DNA of 64,000 nt from Edaphobacter modestus (GTDB lineage Bacteria; Acidobacteriota; Terriglobia; Terriglobales; Acidobacteriaceae). Location of the stretch: the NCBI RefSeq assembly GCF_004217555.1, contig NZ_SHKW01000008.1, forward strand, positions 170,005 to 234,004. The letters are read 5' to 3'. The notes under the pieces were generated by a model. It saw nothing but the letters and a program-made list of their open reading frames with translations. It searched no databases and was not told the DNA's origin. Made by a program: the position numbers and the translations under genes. Positions 9,424-18,110 of the stretch are shown one piece after another. Each line of letters opens with the position of its first letter. The first letter of the stretch is position 1.

Positions 9424-10329
9424 ATGAGTTCAAACCTAACACGTCGTAGCTTTGTCGCTGCTGCTGGCGCCTTCACCGCAGCATCCGCTCTTCCAGGTAT
9501 GGCTTCAGGCCAACGCCTTCGGTATCTCCGCTATGGCTACGCAGCTATGACATGGGGAGACAACGAACGTCAGGCAATAGAGGATATTGCTGCGGTGGGA
9601 TATCCCGGCATCCAGTTCCGTGCCAACGCAGTGAAGGATTTCACCGCGACTGAGCTGAAAGACCTGTTGGCAAAGCACAACCTTAGGTTTGTGGCGCTTT
9701 CAAGCGGCACCATCTCATTGGAGCAACCCGAAGGTCCCCAGATCGAAGCTCACATGGTCAATGCGAAGTTTGCGAAGGCAGCAGGTGCCGAGTATCTGCA
9801 GATTCTTGACGTGCTAAAGGGACATCCGCGAACCGCAACGCCAGACGAATGTAAGCGGCTCGGCAAGATGTTGAACAACCTTGGAAAACAGACTGCAGAC
9901 ATCGGTCTGCTACTCGGGTATCACAATCACCTGAACACGTTGAGTGAAATGCCCGGAAATCTTGAACAGATTATGGACTATAGCGACCCGGCGTACGTGA
10001 AGCTTGAGCTTGATACGGCGCATATCACTGCAGGAGGTGGGGATCCAGGCAAAGAGATACGGAAGTATCGTGACCGCTTACTTTTCATGCATCTCAAAGA
10101 TGTCCGTCCTATTCCGCTGAAGCCGGGCGCGAATTATCCGTTTCAATTCGTTGAACTCGGCAAGGGAACTGTCGACTTCGCAGGAACATTTGCCGCATTG
10201 GATGCCATCAACTACAAGGGATGGGCCGTTGTGGAGTTGGATCGAGAACCCGACGACAGCAAGACGCCTAAGGAATCCGCGCAAATCAGTAGGGATTTCT
10301 TAGTACAGAAAATGGGCGTAAAGGTCTAG
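9424..10329 (+). CDS. Tat-exported sugar isomerase/epimerase-like TIM barrel (second copy)
   Basis: Second AP-endonuclease-2-fold protein of the cluster, 301 residues, clearly diverged from the one at 5993. A textbook Tat signal opens it (SNLTRRSFVAAAGAFTAASA). Putative metal ligands are H in GYHNHLNTL, E/D/H in KLELDTAHI, H in FMHLKDVR and E in WAVVELDRE. It follows the MFS gene by 73 bp on the same strand, so it is likely the last gene of the transcription unit. Having two exported barrels suggests two successive steps on one substrate, or epimer specificity. Exact chemistry is not visible. Confidence 0.84.
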   Translation: MSSNLTRRSFVAAAGAFTAASALPGMASGQRLRYLRYGYAAMTWGDNERQAIEDIAAVGYPGIQFRANAVKDFTATELKDLLAKHNLRFVALSSGTISLEQPEGPQIEAHMVNAKFAKAAGAEYLQILDVLKGHPRTATPDECKRLGKMLNNLGKQTADIGLLLGYHNHLNTLSEMPGNLEQIMDYSDPAYVKLELDTAHITAGGGDPGKEIRKYRDRLLFMHLKDVRPIPLKPGANYPFQFVELGKGTVDFAGTFAALDAINYKGWAVVELDREPDDSKTPKESAQISRDFLVQKMGVKV

Positions 10330-10411
10330 GCGTAGCATTTGGTTGCAAGCAAGGAAAGTGCGACGGGAAACGTCGCGCTTTCCTGCGCATCTGGCCCGCT
10401 GCATCTTTCGG

Positions 10412-11434
10412 CTAAAATTCCGCCCGAATAGTGACAGGCTGTTCCTTTCGGCAGGAATCGTACAGGCCGGTCACTACCTGCAGGGCGCGGAAACCGTCCA
10501 TCCCTGAGCACATGGGTTCTCGTCCTTCGCTACATGCTTGCGCGAAGTCCTGGAATTGGCGCTCGAAAGGGACAATCGAAATCGCCATCGGGTCCGATGC
10601 TCCGGACGAGGCCTTTGACATTAGCGGTGGCGGGTCTCCAATGTCGTTTTCCACGTCCCAGGTCGTCAGCTTGTCGCCAGTGATGATGGCGGTGCCTTTG
10701 GTTCCGTGTAGCTCGAGACGTTCCGGATATCCGGGCCACAGTGACGTGGAGGCTTCCATTACTCCAATCGCCCCGTTTGCGTACCGGAACGTTCCCACCA
10801 GCATATCTTCCGACTCAATCGAGTGCGTGGCACCTAATTTCCATTCGCCAAAGACTCGCGCCACAGGTCCGACAAGATGGAGCAGCAGATCCACCTGATG
10901 GATCGCTTGATTGATGAGCGTGCCGCCCCCCTCTCCTGCCCAGCTTCCTTTAATCGGACGGCTGTAATATTCGTCAGACCGATGCCACTTCACATATGCA
11001 TCGGCCTGTAGCACCCTTCCAAGCCGGCCGTCTGCAAGTGCCTGCTTTAGAAACAAGACAGAGTCGTCAAAGCGGTGCTGGCTCACGACGCCTAACGGTA
11101 TATGAGCTTTCTCTGCCTGCGTCACCATCGCTCGCGCGGTCTGAAGATCAACCGACATAGGCTTTTGCATGAGCAAAGGTTTGCTATATCTGGCACAAAG
11201 CCCCAGTATCTCCATGCGAACACTCGGAAGAGTACAGAGATCCACATAATCCACATCCGGCCGGCGACAAAGTTCTTCATTGCTGCCCACAAATTCCGCA
11301 CCTGTCGAGATCGCGAATTCCTCGCCTCGCAACCTTCCGCTGTTAGCACATGCAACAATGGGAAATCCAATGTTGCGATAGGCCTGTGCGTGCTTCACCG
11401 CAATTGCTCCTGTTCCGATAATGCCCACGCGCAT
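10412..11434 (-). CDS. Gfo/Idh/MocA family oxidoreductase
   Basis: NAD(P)-dependent sugar or inositol dehydrogenase family, 340 residues. The Rossmann motif GIIGTGAIAVKHAQAY is at residues 4-19. The usual EKP loop is QKP here (LLMQKPMSVDL), a variant in a catalytically important motif. The C-terminal alpha/beta domain follows (GGGTLINQAIHQVDLLLHLV with the conserved H). The open frame reaches 11506, but ATG 11434 is chosen: AAGGAG lies eight bases before it and the Rossmann strand begins at residue 3. It is convergent with the isomerase gene (82 bp apart), so separately transcribed but probably in the same pathway, supplying 3-keto sugars or reducing products. Confidence 0.87.
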   Translation of the reverse strand: MRVGIIGTGAIAVKHAQAYRNIGFPIVACANSGRLRGEEFAISTGAEFVGSNEELCRRPDVDYVDLCTLPSVRMEILGLCARYSKPLLMQKPMSVDLQTARAMVTQAEKAHIPLGVVSQHRFDDSVLFLKQALADGRLGRVLQADAYVKWHRSDEYYSRPIKGSWAGEGGGTLINQAIHQVDLLLHLVGPVARVFGEWKLGATHSIESEDMLVGTFRYANGAIGVMEASTSLWPGYPERLELHGTKGTAIITGDKLTTWDVENDIGDPPPLMSKASSGASDPMAISIVPFERQFQDFAQACSEGREPMCSGMDGFRALQVVTGLYDSCRKEQPVTIRAEF

Positions 11435-11643
11435 GCAAAGGCTCCTTCTAAGTGACTGTCGTCTTACGCATCCGGCCGGTCTTGTCGAGGCCGTGGTTCG
11501 GTTCAAGGGGAAACCCGTCTCACTGCCTTTACTCCAATCGATGCCAGTGATCTTTCCGTTTCAACTTGATCAGTCTCTTGCTTACGTAGCATCGAAGAGT
11601 TCAACCCTGGAATTGCGATCAGAATCGTCGAGCGAACGGTTTG

Positions 11644-12002
11644 TCACGTTGCACCATAGTCAATGATCTTCTCATATTTCGGATTGTTCTTCTTATGCAG
11701 GCGCTTCCACTCGAAGAAGCGGTCTGCCGGAACGATGCAGCGACGATTCTCAAAGGAATTCCTCCAAAGACCAGGCTTTGAGAAGCGCGTATTGAACGTG
11801 AGTCGCTTAGGAAAGGTAAAGCCCCAATACATCAGCTCGATGTCGCGCTCGCCTTCGTCATTCGAAAAGTCGACGGGCTGCATTGGTTCCAGGCGTGATG
11901 TCGTCATTGGCCATGAAGTCGATATCATCGAGGCTGGCTTTCACATGAAAGGCGTCGGCGATCTTCTGCTTGTCGGAGCGTCCTTCCGTAGCGGCCGCAC
12001 AT
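11644..12002 (-). pseudogene. Decayed SRAP (YedK/HMCES-type) gene
   Basis: Remnant of an SOS-response-associated peptidase, the family that crosslinks to abasic sites through Cys2. The start ATG at 12002 encodes MCGRYGRT with the catalytic Cys2 intact, but that frame soon stops. The family sequence continues in a second frame (SDKQKIADAFHVKASLDDID) and then in a third (MQPVDF, MYWGFTFPKR, FNTRF, RRCIVPADRFFEW). The two frame changes lie near the ACGCTCCG and ACCAATG stretches. The C-terminal third after NNPKYE is missing. Either a pseudogene or a gene hit by assembly indels; the missing C-terminus favours true decay. Confidence 0.72.
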
Positions 12003-12211
12003 TACTCGTTGGTCTCGTCGATCTTGGTTGTTGAGTTTCGGTCAAGGTCCGCTCGGCGTTTCGCGATGTATTCCTCGGAAAAATCCCGCTTGCTGAACAT
12101 GTCGGCGATCTGGTCCCAGTCCTTGAAGCTGCCAATGATCTCACCAAAATTATCTGTCACTTCAAAACCGTGACCGGTCTTCGTGATGATTGCTGTTTCC
12201 AGTTCGTCCAC
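12002..12211 (-). CDS. Small protein coupled to the SRAP relic
   Basis: Hypothetical protein of 69 residues, acidic/basic mixed, no membrane segment or Cys. Its stop codon overlaps the start codon of the SRAP relic in a TAATG arrangement, a typical translational-coupling layout, which supports it being a real gene. Sequence such as AIITKTGHGFEVTDNFGEII suggests a small alpha/beta fold; the rest is helical (DWDQIADMFSKRDFSEEYIA). The family was not recognised. A DNA-repair or SOS role is guessed only from the neighbour. Confidence 0.55.
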   Translation of the reverse strand: MDELETAIITKTGHGFEVTDNFGEIIGSFKDWDQIADMFSKRDFSEEYIAKRRADLDRNSTTKIDETNE

Positions 12212-12626
12212 TTTTTGTTCCTCACATCAGTTGATGACAGGCGAGTCGACTTCGTTGCACTTGTAAATTTGGCGGGTCGGCTTCCGCATTACGTCTTTCG
12301 AGGCCTGCTCAGCTTTCACTCACGTTTCGGTGTCGCGAGCGTCGCATGAAGCACATGTCTATACCAACAGTGCGTTATCCCTAGGGAAACTTTCTGCCGT
12401 GACGTATCCAAAACTTCCGCCGTCGGGTTGACGAAGTCGCAGAGCAATTCGATCCAGCAAGGGTTTGAACCGAAGACCGGACAGCAGAAACCACAGGATG
12501 TGAGGTTGGGCTTGTCCCTTTGAAGACAATCCTGCCCGAAATTACCATTTGGGGCAGGGTTGGGAACGTCTATTCAATCTCCAATGATAAGTGTCTTCCC
12601 GACGGGATGGATATTTATTGCTGCGT
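12212..12626. other. Non-coding stretch between two minus-strand units
   Basis: About 415 bases with no convincing gene. Short open frames here lack ribosome sites or family sequence. It separates the end of the kinase/Hsp70 operon from the SRAP pair and may hold the promoter of the latter. No clear hairpin terminator was found. Confidence 0.4.
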
Positions 12627-13229
12627 TCACATATTTCGCCCATATACCACCGCTACACGCTTGGATTTCTTGAAATACAAGAACCAAATGATCGAACCCA
12701 CAAGCATTCTTAGACCTCCGGGGTCCGAAGTAGAACCGCTCGAAGTGGAATCACTGGTCGAGCTAATGAGCTCACCGATAACGAGCAGCGCGCCAATACA
12801 GAACTGAATTGCTAAGAGTACCTTCGTCAGGCGTAATGCCTGAGGTTTAGCCTTCCAGAGGTTAACTCCTGTGAATACAGAGAAAATCGCAAGGCAAATA
12901 TCAATGAGTGAATAGCCGGACGGATGGGACAAAGAGGAAATCACAACTATTGCAGGGGAGACGATTGTGGTGATGAAGCAAAACCAGAGAAGCCAGCCAC
13001 CGACTCCATTTAGATTTGGGTACTCATTCCGAATGGCGTCCACCGCGAAATCAAGTGGCGGTTCCGGTGATTGGCTGGTTACTGCTGGATGCATCGGAAT
13101 TGCGCTTGTGACCTGAGTAGCCTGTTGAGCTGCGACAGCAGCAGTCGGCGAGGCGATGAGCTCTTTGCCGCAATTGAAGCAAAACACACCAGCATCGGGA
13201 TTTTGGGAGCTGCAGCCCACACAATACAT
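12627..13229 (-). CDS. Zinc-ribbon membrane protein (DUF2569-like)
   Basis: Protein of 200 residues. A zinc ribbon opens it (CVGCSSQNPDAGVFCFNCGK, about 3-22), followed by an Ala/Gln/Thr-rich linker. Four hydrophobic segments in DUF2569 style start at NGVGGWLLWFCFITTIV, and a basic tail ends the protein (YFKKSKRVAVVYGRNM). It is the last gene of the kinase/Hsp70 operon, only two bases after the FHA gene stop. Zinc ribbons of this type often serve as protein-binding modules, so it may be the membrane anchor or client-binding end of the system; this is inference. Confidence 0.72.
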   Translation of the reverse strand: MYCVGCSSQNPDAGVFCFNCGKELIASPTAAVAAQQATQVTSAIPMHPAVTSQSPEPPLDFAVDAIRNEYPNLNGVGGWLLWFCFITTIVSPAIVVISSLSHPSGYSLIDICLAIFSVFTGVNLWKAKPQALRLTKVLLAIQFCIGALLVIGELISSTSDSTSSGSTSDPGGLRMLVGSIIWFLYFKKSKRVAVVYGRNM

Positions 13230-13231
13230 GT

Positions 13232-13777
13232 CTAACCTCTCAGATCGGCAAAGAGAAATGTATTAATCTTTGCTGGCCCGAGTGAGATGACATCGCTGTG
13301 AGCCAACGGTCGACTGGCACGAATCAATTCTTGCTCTGAATCGGATGATGGCTGATCCAACCGTTCTCCGTTCAGGTATGTGCCGCATGTGCTACCTCTG
13401 TCAATTAGCCAGTAATCATGGCGTTCGATTCCTTCACGTCGATAAACGGCACAATGAACTCGCGACACCTCGCGGGGCAGTAGCCCGACGGCATCGTTGA
13501 CAAAGACATCGACCGGCTTATCCAAAATCGGTTCCAAAGGAGTCGCCAGCCGACCAATGATGATTTCGTCGCTTCTGAGCGGGACAATCGCTTGAGAATA
13601 TGGACCTGCGCCTAAGAGGTAAACGCCGGTATCGAGGGTAGATAGCACCTGCCTGATTTTCCGTATTCGATCCGAACGCCCCTCTACTGTGAACAGAGCG
13701 ACGTCCTGCAGGCGACCTGTAACCGCGAGGTCGTCGAGCATGCTAGCGAGTTGCTTTTGATTCTTCACGTCTTCCAA
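13232..13777 (-). CDS. FHA-domain protein
   Basis: Phosphothreonine-binding protein of 181 residues. The FHA core covers about 65-178 and shows the diagnostic set: IIIGR, SRVHC (SxxH phosphopeptide contact), then GTYLNG. The N-terminal 60 residues are helical with no recognised domain. It sits 11 bases downstream of the Hsp70 gene in the same operon as a Ser/Thr kinase, so it most likely reads phosphorylation made by that kinase. It would bring phosphorylated partners to the chaperone or the membrane protein that follows; this is inference. Confidence 0.85.
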   Translation of the reverse strand: MEDVKNQKQLASMLDDLAVTGRLQDVALFTVEGRSDRIRKIRQVLSTLDTGVYLLGAGPYSQAIVPLRSDEIIIGRLATPLEPILDKPVDVFVNDAVGLLPREVSRVHCAVYRREGIERHDYWLIDRGSTCGTYLNGERLDQPSSDSEQELIRASRPLAHSDVISLGPAKINTFLFADLRG

Positions 13778-13788
13778 TGGTCGGCGTT

Positions 13789-16281
13789 CTATCTTGCTCG
13801 GAGGGTGCTGCCACCGTATCCGACGGTCTGTACATCACGAGGCAACAGTGCGTTTAGTTGACGGCAGGCAACCCTGAGAGCCTCCGTATCTCCACTTGCG
13901 ATCGCACGATCAGCATGGATTAGCCAACGATCAGCTTGTGTCTCATCTAGCATCTTCGATTTTTCACCGGCCAGGTATTCACGGTATCCCAACCAGTAGT
14001 CAGGTGTTCGCAGCCAAAGTTCAATTCGTTGCGCTGATAGCGCATCAATTGCTTTACGCAGAATGTCGGGGTCAGCTACGAGCGCAAGTTCGGTTTTTCG
14101 CTTCAGATCGATAAACTTGGCCCGATCTTCATTAGTGCCGACCTCTTCGAGAAGCGCCTGCGTCCAGCGCAGTTCGTCCTGAGCTTCCTGTTGCATTTTG
14201 GGTGCTGTCAGGATTACTTCGATTCGCCGCCTGGCTCGACGAAGAGCAACCAGTTGTTCCTCACAGCTCTTCAGATCCGCATCTGTTCCTCCATGCTGCA
14301 ACAAATTCTCAATTCCTTGAACTACTTCCTGGCGATTCATCGACTCAAGCTCAATCAATGCTGGCTTGCTCTTGACCGCTTCCGCGAGTTCCTGACTCTC
14401 ATTGAGAGCATTCCGCTCTGTTGTAAACTCCTGCTCCAGCTCCGCTATCGGAAGCGTCGGCTTAACAAGCCCATCTAGGCTGAAGTCCCTTTCGAGGTCA
14501 AGAACCGGGATGTACACACTCGCTTTGATCGTTCGTGAATCGTCGATAGCCAACCGTATCTCCACCCCAGAGTCAGCAGGGATATCGCGATCAATCTCCG
14601 AACCAGTTAGGCTGAACTCACCAATCTTGCGATTCTCGTCAGCAGCATCGGTTGCTTCCCCCTCTATGATAGGGATCCGTAGTGCATCGTCGCCATTACC
14701 GCGTCTAATCAGGCCTATCGTCACATGCTTCGCCGTGGCTTTCGCGGGTAGCGGCGTCCCCTTAACGAACAGAACGTGTACTCGATTGCCAGCTTCGGCG
14801 ATGCCTATATTGTGTGTCAGTGGCGGTTTCGTAATTGTCAGGCCAACGGTGTACGTAAACAAGGTCGGCGTAACGGGACAGGCCCTGCCACTCTGGTCAA
14901 AAAGTTCAATGTGGTATTCATTTGCGCCGCCTAACTGAGCCAGCAGGAAACCACTGAACGTGCCTGCTTCATCTAGGGGAATCTTTCCGCTGTCCCAGGG
15001 CGGCGTACCCCTTGGATTAGCAAAACGAATCGTATACCCGCTGAGCGGTTTCTTCGATAGAGCAGTAACTGTTCCACCCACGAGCGGTTCAAGATCGCTT
15101 CCGATGGGATCGTATGACAATGCGACTGTATATGTTCCGTTTGCAGTGGCAGTGGAACGCCTTGCAGGTAGCCGCCTGCCCCCAGCAAAAATCGCAGCCC
15201 CCTGGGCTACAACAGTTAGGGGATCGGCCGAAAAATCCACCTGAATTCCTAAGCCTTCCTTCGGGTCGGCGAGAATCTCTCGAAGGAAGGGCGTGTACGT
15301 TGGACCTCCGACAAGGATTGTCCGTTCGATATGAGACGCCGATAGTTTTGCCTCTCCCAAGACGCGCCTACACATATCAATTGAACGATAGAGAAGAGGA
15401 CGGAGAACTGACTCCACCTCAGCCCTGGTCAACAGATAGTCCAGCTCCACGGGTCTCCCGTTGTCATCGTTACATACGGAGTCTTCCTGGATTGACTCTG
15501 CCTTTTCCTTTGAAACGGCAATCTTGGCAGCCTCCGCCCACCCCTTCAACTTTGCGAATGCCCGAATCCACTTTTCGTTACCGCGACGAAAATCTGTGAG
15601 CGTATATTTTCTAGTCAGATGTGGGACGAGGAAGTTGTCAACCAAAGCCCAATCAAGGTCGCCGCCGCCGAGGTAGTTGTCGCCGCCATGGTTTACTACC
15701 TGTATCTCTCCATCGCGCACATGAATGACCGCTGCGTCGAACGTCCCTCCGCCAAAGTCATAGACTAGCCAAAACGCATTCTTCTGTGTTTCCCGAAATC
15801 CGTAGGCCAAAGCAGCAGCAATCGGCTCTTGCAACAATGGACTTGATACAAATCCTGCGAGGGATGCTGCGCGCTTCGTAGCTTCAGAAGCTGGAAGGTC
15901 GAAAGAAGCCGGTACGGTAATGACGGCAGCTTCTAAGTCTTCACCCTTCTGTTTCTTTACTTCATCGCGAAGCGCCTTTAAAACCTCAGCGGATAGCTGC
16001 TCTGCATTCATGCGGGTTCCGCTACGAGTGAAGTCCTTACTTTGAGTTGTTCCCATCCAACGCTTGAATGCTCCAACTGCGTCGCCGGGGTAGGACACCA
16101 GCCGATCCTTGGCGCTTCTTCCTGTGCGGATGCTCCCATCCTTCTCAACGGAAACTGCCGATGGTGTATAGGGCCAACCTTCGTTGTTGCGAATAATCAT
16201 GGCCCCAGTGCTTTCAAGCACAGAAATGCAGCTATTCGTCGTGCCTAGATCGATTCCGTAGTCAATCGTCATCCGTTCCAT
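13789..16281 (-). CDS. Hsp70-family protein with inserted beta domain and C-terminal extension
   Basis: DnaK-related ATPase of 830 residues, longer than DnaK (about 640). The nucleotide-binding domain is complete: GIDLGTTNSC (phosphate 1, about 9-18), YDFGGGTFDAAV (phosphate 2, about 175) and LVGGPTYTPFLREIL (adenosine, about 320). Between it and the substrate-binding beta domain lies an extra segment of about 100 residues (roughly 375-475) with an Ig-like beta pattern. A recognisable SBD-beta follows (GTPLPAKATAKHVTIGL, then IPIIEGEATDAADENRKIGE). A helical tail of some 200 residues ends the protein. It probably folds or remodels a specific client under kinase control. Its neighbours are a GrpE-like gene (6 bp upstream) and FHA (11 bp downstream). 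Start 16281 has GAGGTAGAG upstream; Met4 is an alternative. Confidence 0.9.
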   Translation of the reverse strand: MERMTIDYGIDLGTTNSCISVLESTGAMIIRNNEGWPYTPSAVSVEKDGSIRTGRSAKDRLVSYPGDAVGAFKRWMGTTQSKDFTRSGTRMNAEQLSAEVLKALRDEVKKQKGEDLEAAVITVPASFDLPASEATKRAASLAGFVSSPLLQEPIAAALAYGFRETQKNAFWLVYDFGGGTFDAAVIHVRDGEIQVVNHGGDNYLGGGDLDWALVDNFLVPHLTRKYTLTDFRRGNEKWIRAFAKLKGWAEAAKIAVSKEKAESIQEDSVCNDDNGRPVELDYLLTRAEVESVLRPLLYRSIDMCRRVLGEAKLSASHIERTILVGGPTYTPFLREILADPKEGLGIQVDFSADPLTVVAQGAAIFAGGRRLPARRSTATANGTYTVALSYDPIGSDLEPLVGGTVTALSKKPLSGYTIRFANPRGTPPWDSGKIPLDEAGTFSGFLLAQLGGANEYHIELFDQSGRACPVTPTLFTYTVGLTITKPPLTHNIGIAEAGNRVHVLFVKGTPLPAKATAKHVTIGLIRRGNGDDALRIPIIEGEATDAADENRKIGEFSLTGSEIDRDIPADSGVEIRLAIDDSRTIKASVYIPVLDLERDFSLDGLVKPTLPIAELEQEFTTERNALNESQELAEAVKSKPALIELESMNRQEVVQGIENLLQHGGTDADLKSCEEQLVALRRARRRIEVILTAPKMQQEAQDELRWTQALLEEVGTNEDRAKFIDLKRKTELALVADPDILRKAIDALSAQRIELWLRTPDYWLGYREYLAGEKSKMLDETQADRWLIHADRAIASGDTEALRVACRQLNALLPRDVQTVGYGGSTLRAR

Positions 16282-16287
16282 TGATCT

Positions 16288-16722
16288 CTACCTCGGGAGA
16301 ATTTTCGGAGTTGCCACAATCACTTGACCCATCTGTATTCGCTGACCCTGGAGATAAACCGTAGGCCGGATGGTTTCAGCCACAATCTCTCGGTCTATAC
16401 CTGGGGTTGGCTGGAATGCTAAGACTTCAAGTGATTGGCCAGAGTCATACGGCTGGTTGTAGTGATCCTGAATTCTTAAACTAACCTGCTCTAAGGAGTC
16501 CCAGAGGCGCTCCACATGACGCGCTATCTTGGCCAGGTGAGGCTTTGGTTCTCCCGTAACAGAGTCAACGCTGCCCCTCCGCAGATTCCATGCGGAGTTA
16601 GCAAGATCAAGGAAGAAGTTTTCGGGTACATTCAAGAGACGTGTAGCGACCACGCCTTCCGCTCCGAGCGGGGAGAGCGGTTGGGCACCTCGGAACACAT
16701 TGGCAGACCTGAAATCTTTCAT
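16288..16722 (-). CDS. GrpE-like nucleotide exchange factor (short, divergent)
   Basis: Protein of 144 residues that resembles the C-terminal half of GrpE: a helix (KIARHVERLWDSLEQVSLRI) leads into the beta domain. The later signature YDSGQSLEVLAFQ...IVAETIRPTVYLQGQRIQMGQVIVATP matches the GrpE pattern of a late-start strand, a Val/Glu strand and a Leu-Arg-Pro-Ala-like end. The long N-terminal GrpE coiled coil is missing. The start codon overlaps the preceding stop (ATGA) and the Hsp70 gene begins six bases later. It is probably the dedicated exchange factor of that Hsp70. Similarity is judged by eye, so confidence is moderate. Confidence 0.62.
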   Translation of the reverse strand: MKDFRSANVFRGAQPLSPLGAEGVVATRLLNVPENFFLDLANSAWNLRRGSVDSVTGEPKPHLAKIARHVERLWDSLEQVSLRIQDHYNQPYDSGQSLEVLAFQPTPGIDREIVAETIRPTVYLQGQRIQMGQVIVATPKILPR

Positions 16723-18005
16723 TGGGTTTTCACCATCTCGTTGAGCTTATCAATCTTCATATTTGTCTCTCCTAGTAAATCTTCATAATCACTGTGGAGG
16801 GTGTGGCCGTGTGAGATGTCTGCATTGAAACTGGCAACATTCCGATTATGCCGATTCCTAAGGCGTTCGTATTCGTCACGGTCAATCTCGACCCCGGCAC
16901 TATCATCGCTCTCCATGCGCTCTAAGGCAGCCTTATCAGCATCAATCTTGCTTTTGTAGTCGTCCATCTCAGAATTGAGGGTCTGTATCTCATCCTCAAG
17001 GCTCCTCAAGCGCATTCGGGATTGTGCGATATCGTCCCGCAGACTAGTGACACCGGCATGATCCGATCTCACAATGGGACCTTCAACCCTTGGAGACTCT
17101 GGAATCGACACAGGCGTAACCGGTGGATTCGAGTCAGTCGTGCTTCCCGATGCAGGAGAGCGTTCACTTGTATTGCCAGCATCGCCGCCTCCCAACAGAA
17201 CCAAAATCACAACAACGAGAATGGCAACCGCCATACCGACAGCCACTTTGCCGAGCTTAGGTAGCTTGCGCCACGCGCGACCTATTGCATAGCCCCGTCG
17301 AACCGCGTTGGAGTCGCTTTGAGGTGCGCTGGCCTGCCGATTGTCGGAACGCGAGGAAGATTTGCTCCGAGCTTCAGCGGACGCGCCAGGGCGCCACTGT
17401 GCCGAAGCTGCCGCTAAGTGCCGCTCCACTACTCCGATATCCTCCGCCAGTTTGGCTCGAAGTTCCTTTCCGTGAGCAATTGCTAGGCAATCTTCAAAGA
17501 GAGGAAGTGCCACAGCCCATGCGTGGGTTTTGTTCACGTAGTCTATGAGGCAACCTCGAATCGTACTTGCGACTTCATCGTGAGCATCATTTCGACGGTG
17601 GTCGTTAATCCCGACGAGGCAGTTGAGGGTCTTTAGGATTGATGCCTTTGCGGTACGCAACCCCTCGACAACCTGCGCTCCCTGCTCGGGGGCAGAGTCC
17701 ACCTTCGAGGTCGCCTGTCGGCAGATTAGGGTCAAATGTTCCAGTAGAGGGGTGAGCGCACGGTAAAGAGCCTTGTCTGCTTGATCCGTTCCGAAGCCGG
17801 ATGAATACATTAGCTGCCGTTGTCGCGCGGCCTCCGCGTATTCACCCTTTTCCCCAGCCTTCACGGCACTCTGAGCGTTGATGTAGAGCAGGGCTTCTGG
17901 CAGAGTTGCCCATATACCGTGAGCAAGCTCCGGTGTTAGGCGCGGATCGTTCATTTCTCCAATGCGCCGAATGTAGTGATCCCAGAAACGACTATTGGTC
18001 ACCAC
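16719..18005 (-). CDS. Membrane coiled-coil protein, C-terminal half of a split J-domain protein
   Basis: Open frame of 428 residues from a GTG at 18005. The N-terminal part (SRFWDHYIRRIGEMNDPRLT, INAQSAVKAGEKGEYAEAAR) resembles the helical region that normally follows a J-like domain in longer single proteins. One transmembrane helix (about 252-275, VAVGMAVAILVVVILVLLGG) follows a Ser/Arg-rich linker. A periplasmic or lumenal Pro/Ser linker and a coiled coil of about 100 residues (SRMRLRSLEDEIQTLNSEMD) end the chain. The frame is open upstream to about 18066 and reads SASGLWSVAFRHWNAV. Together with the shared family layout this indicates that it was once continuous with the receiver/J gene at 18094-18999. 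Confidence 0.7.
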   Translation of the reverse strand: MVTNSRFWDHYIRRIGEMNDPRLTPELAHGIWATLPEALLYINAQSAVKAGEKGEYAEAARQRQLMYSSGFGTDQADKALYRALTPLLEHLTLICRQATSKVDSAPEQGAQVVEGLRTAKASILKTLNCLVGINDHRRNDAHDEVASTIRGCLIDYVNKTHAWAVALPLFEDCLAIAHGKELRAKLAEDIGVVERHLAAASAQWRPGASAEARSKSSSRSDNRQASAPQSDSNAVRRGYAIGRAWRKLPKLGKVAVGMAVAILVVVILVLLGGGDAGNTSERSPASGSTTDSNPPVTPVSIPESPRVEGPIVRSDHAGVTSLRDDIAQSRMRLRSLEDEIQTLNSEMDDYKSKIDADKAALERMESDDSAGVEIDRDEYERLRNRHNRNVASFNADISHGHTLHSDYEDLLGETNMKIDKLNEMVKTQ

Positions 18006-18110
18006 AGCGTTCCAATGACGAAATGCAACGCTCCAAAGGCCTGAAGCCGAAATACTTTGCCCAGAGGGGTAGAACTCTCAACTTCTAATGCCCTCAAGTG
18101 ATTAATACAG
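18006..18110 (-). other. Two frame changes joining the split receiver/J-domain gene
   Basis: Reading the minus strand, the first frame ends HNLAVLIT-stop at 18094. A second frame carries NHLRALEVESSTPL across about 18103-18064. A third frame from about 18066 reads SASGLWSVAFRHWNAV into the downstream gene. The three pieces laid end to end give a smooth helical sequence, HNLAVL-NHLRALEVES-LWSVAFRHWNAV, as in intact relatives of this type known from memory. Two single-base indels near GTATTAATC and TACCCCTC would restore one gene of about 760 codons. Confidence 0.6.

Noticed and set aside
12520..12807. Plus-strand open frame of 95 codons near the zinc-ribbon gene
   Set aside because: Overlaps the 3' part of the zinc-ribbon membrane gene in antisense and has no recognisable content.
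18006..18110. Programmed ribosomal frameshifting in the receiver-J gene
   Set aside because: No slippery heptamer or downstream pseudoknot was seen, and two opposite shifts would be needed within about 40 bases; indels are simpler.
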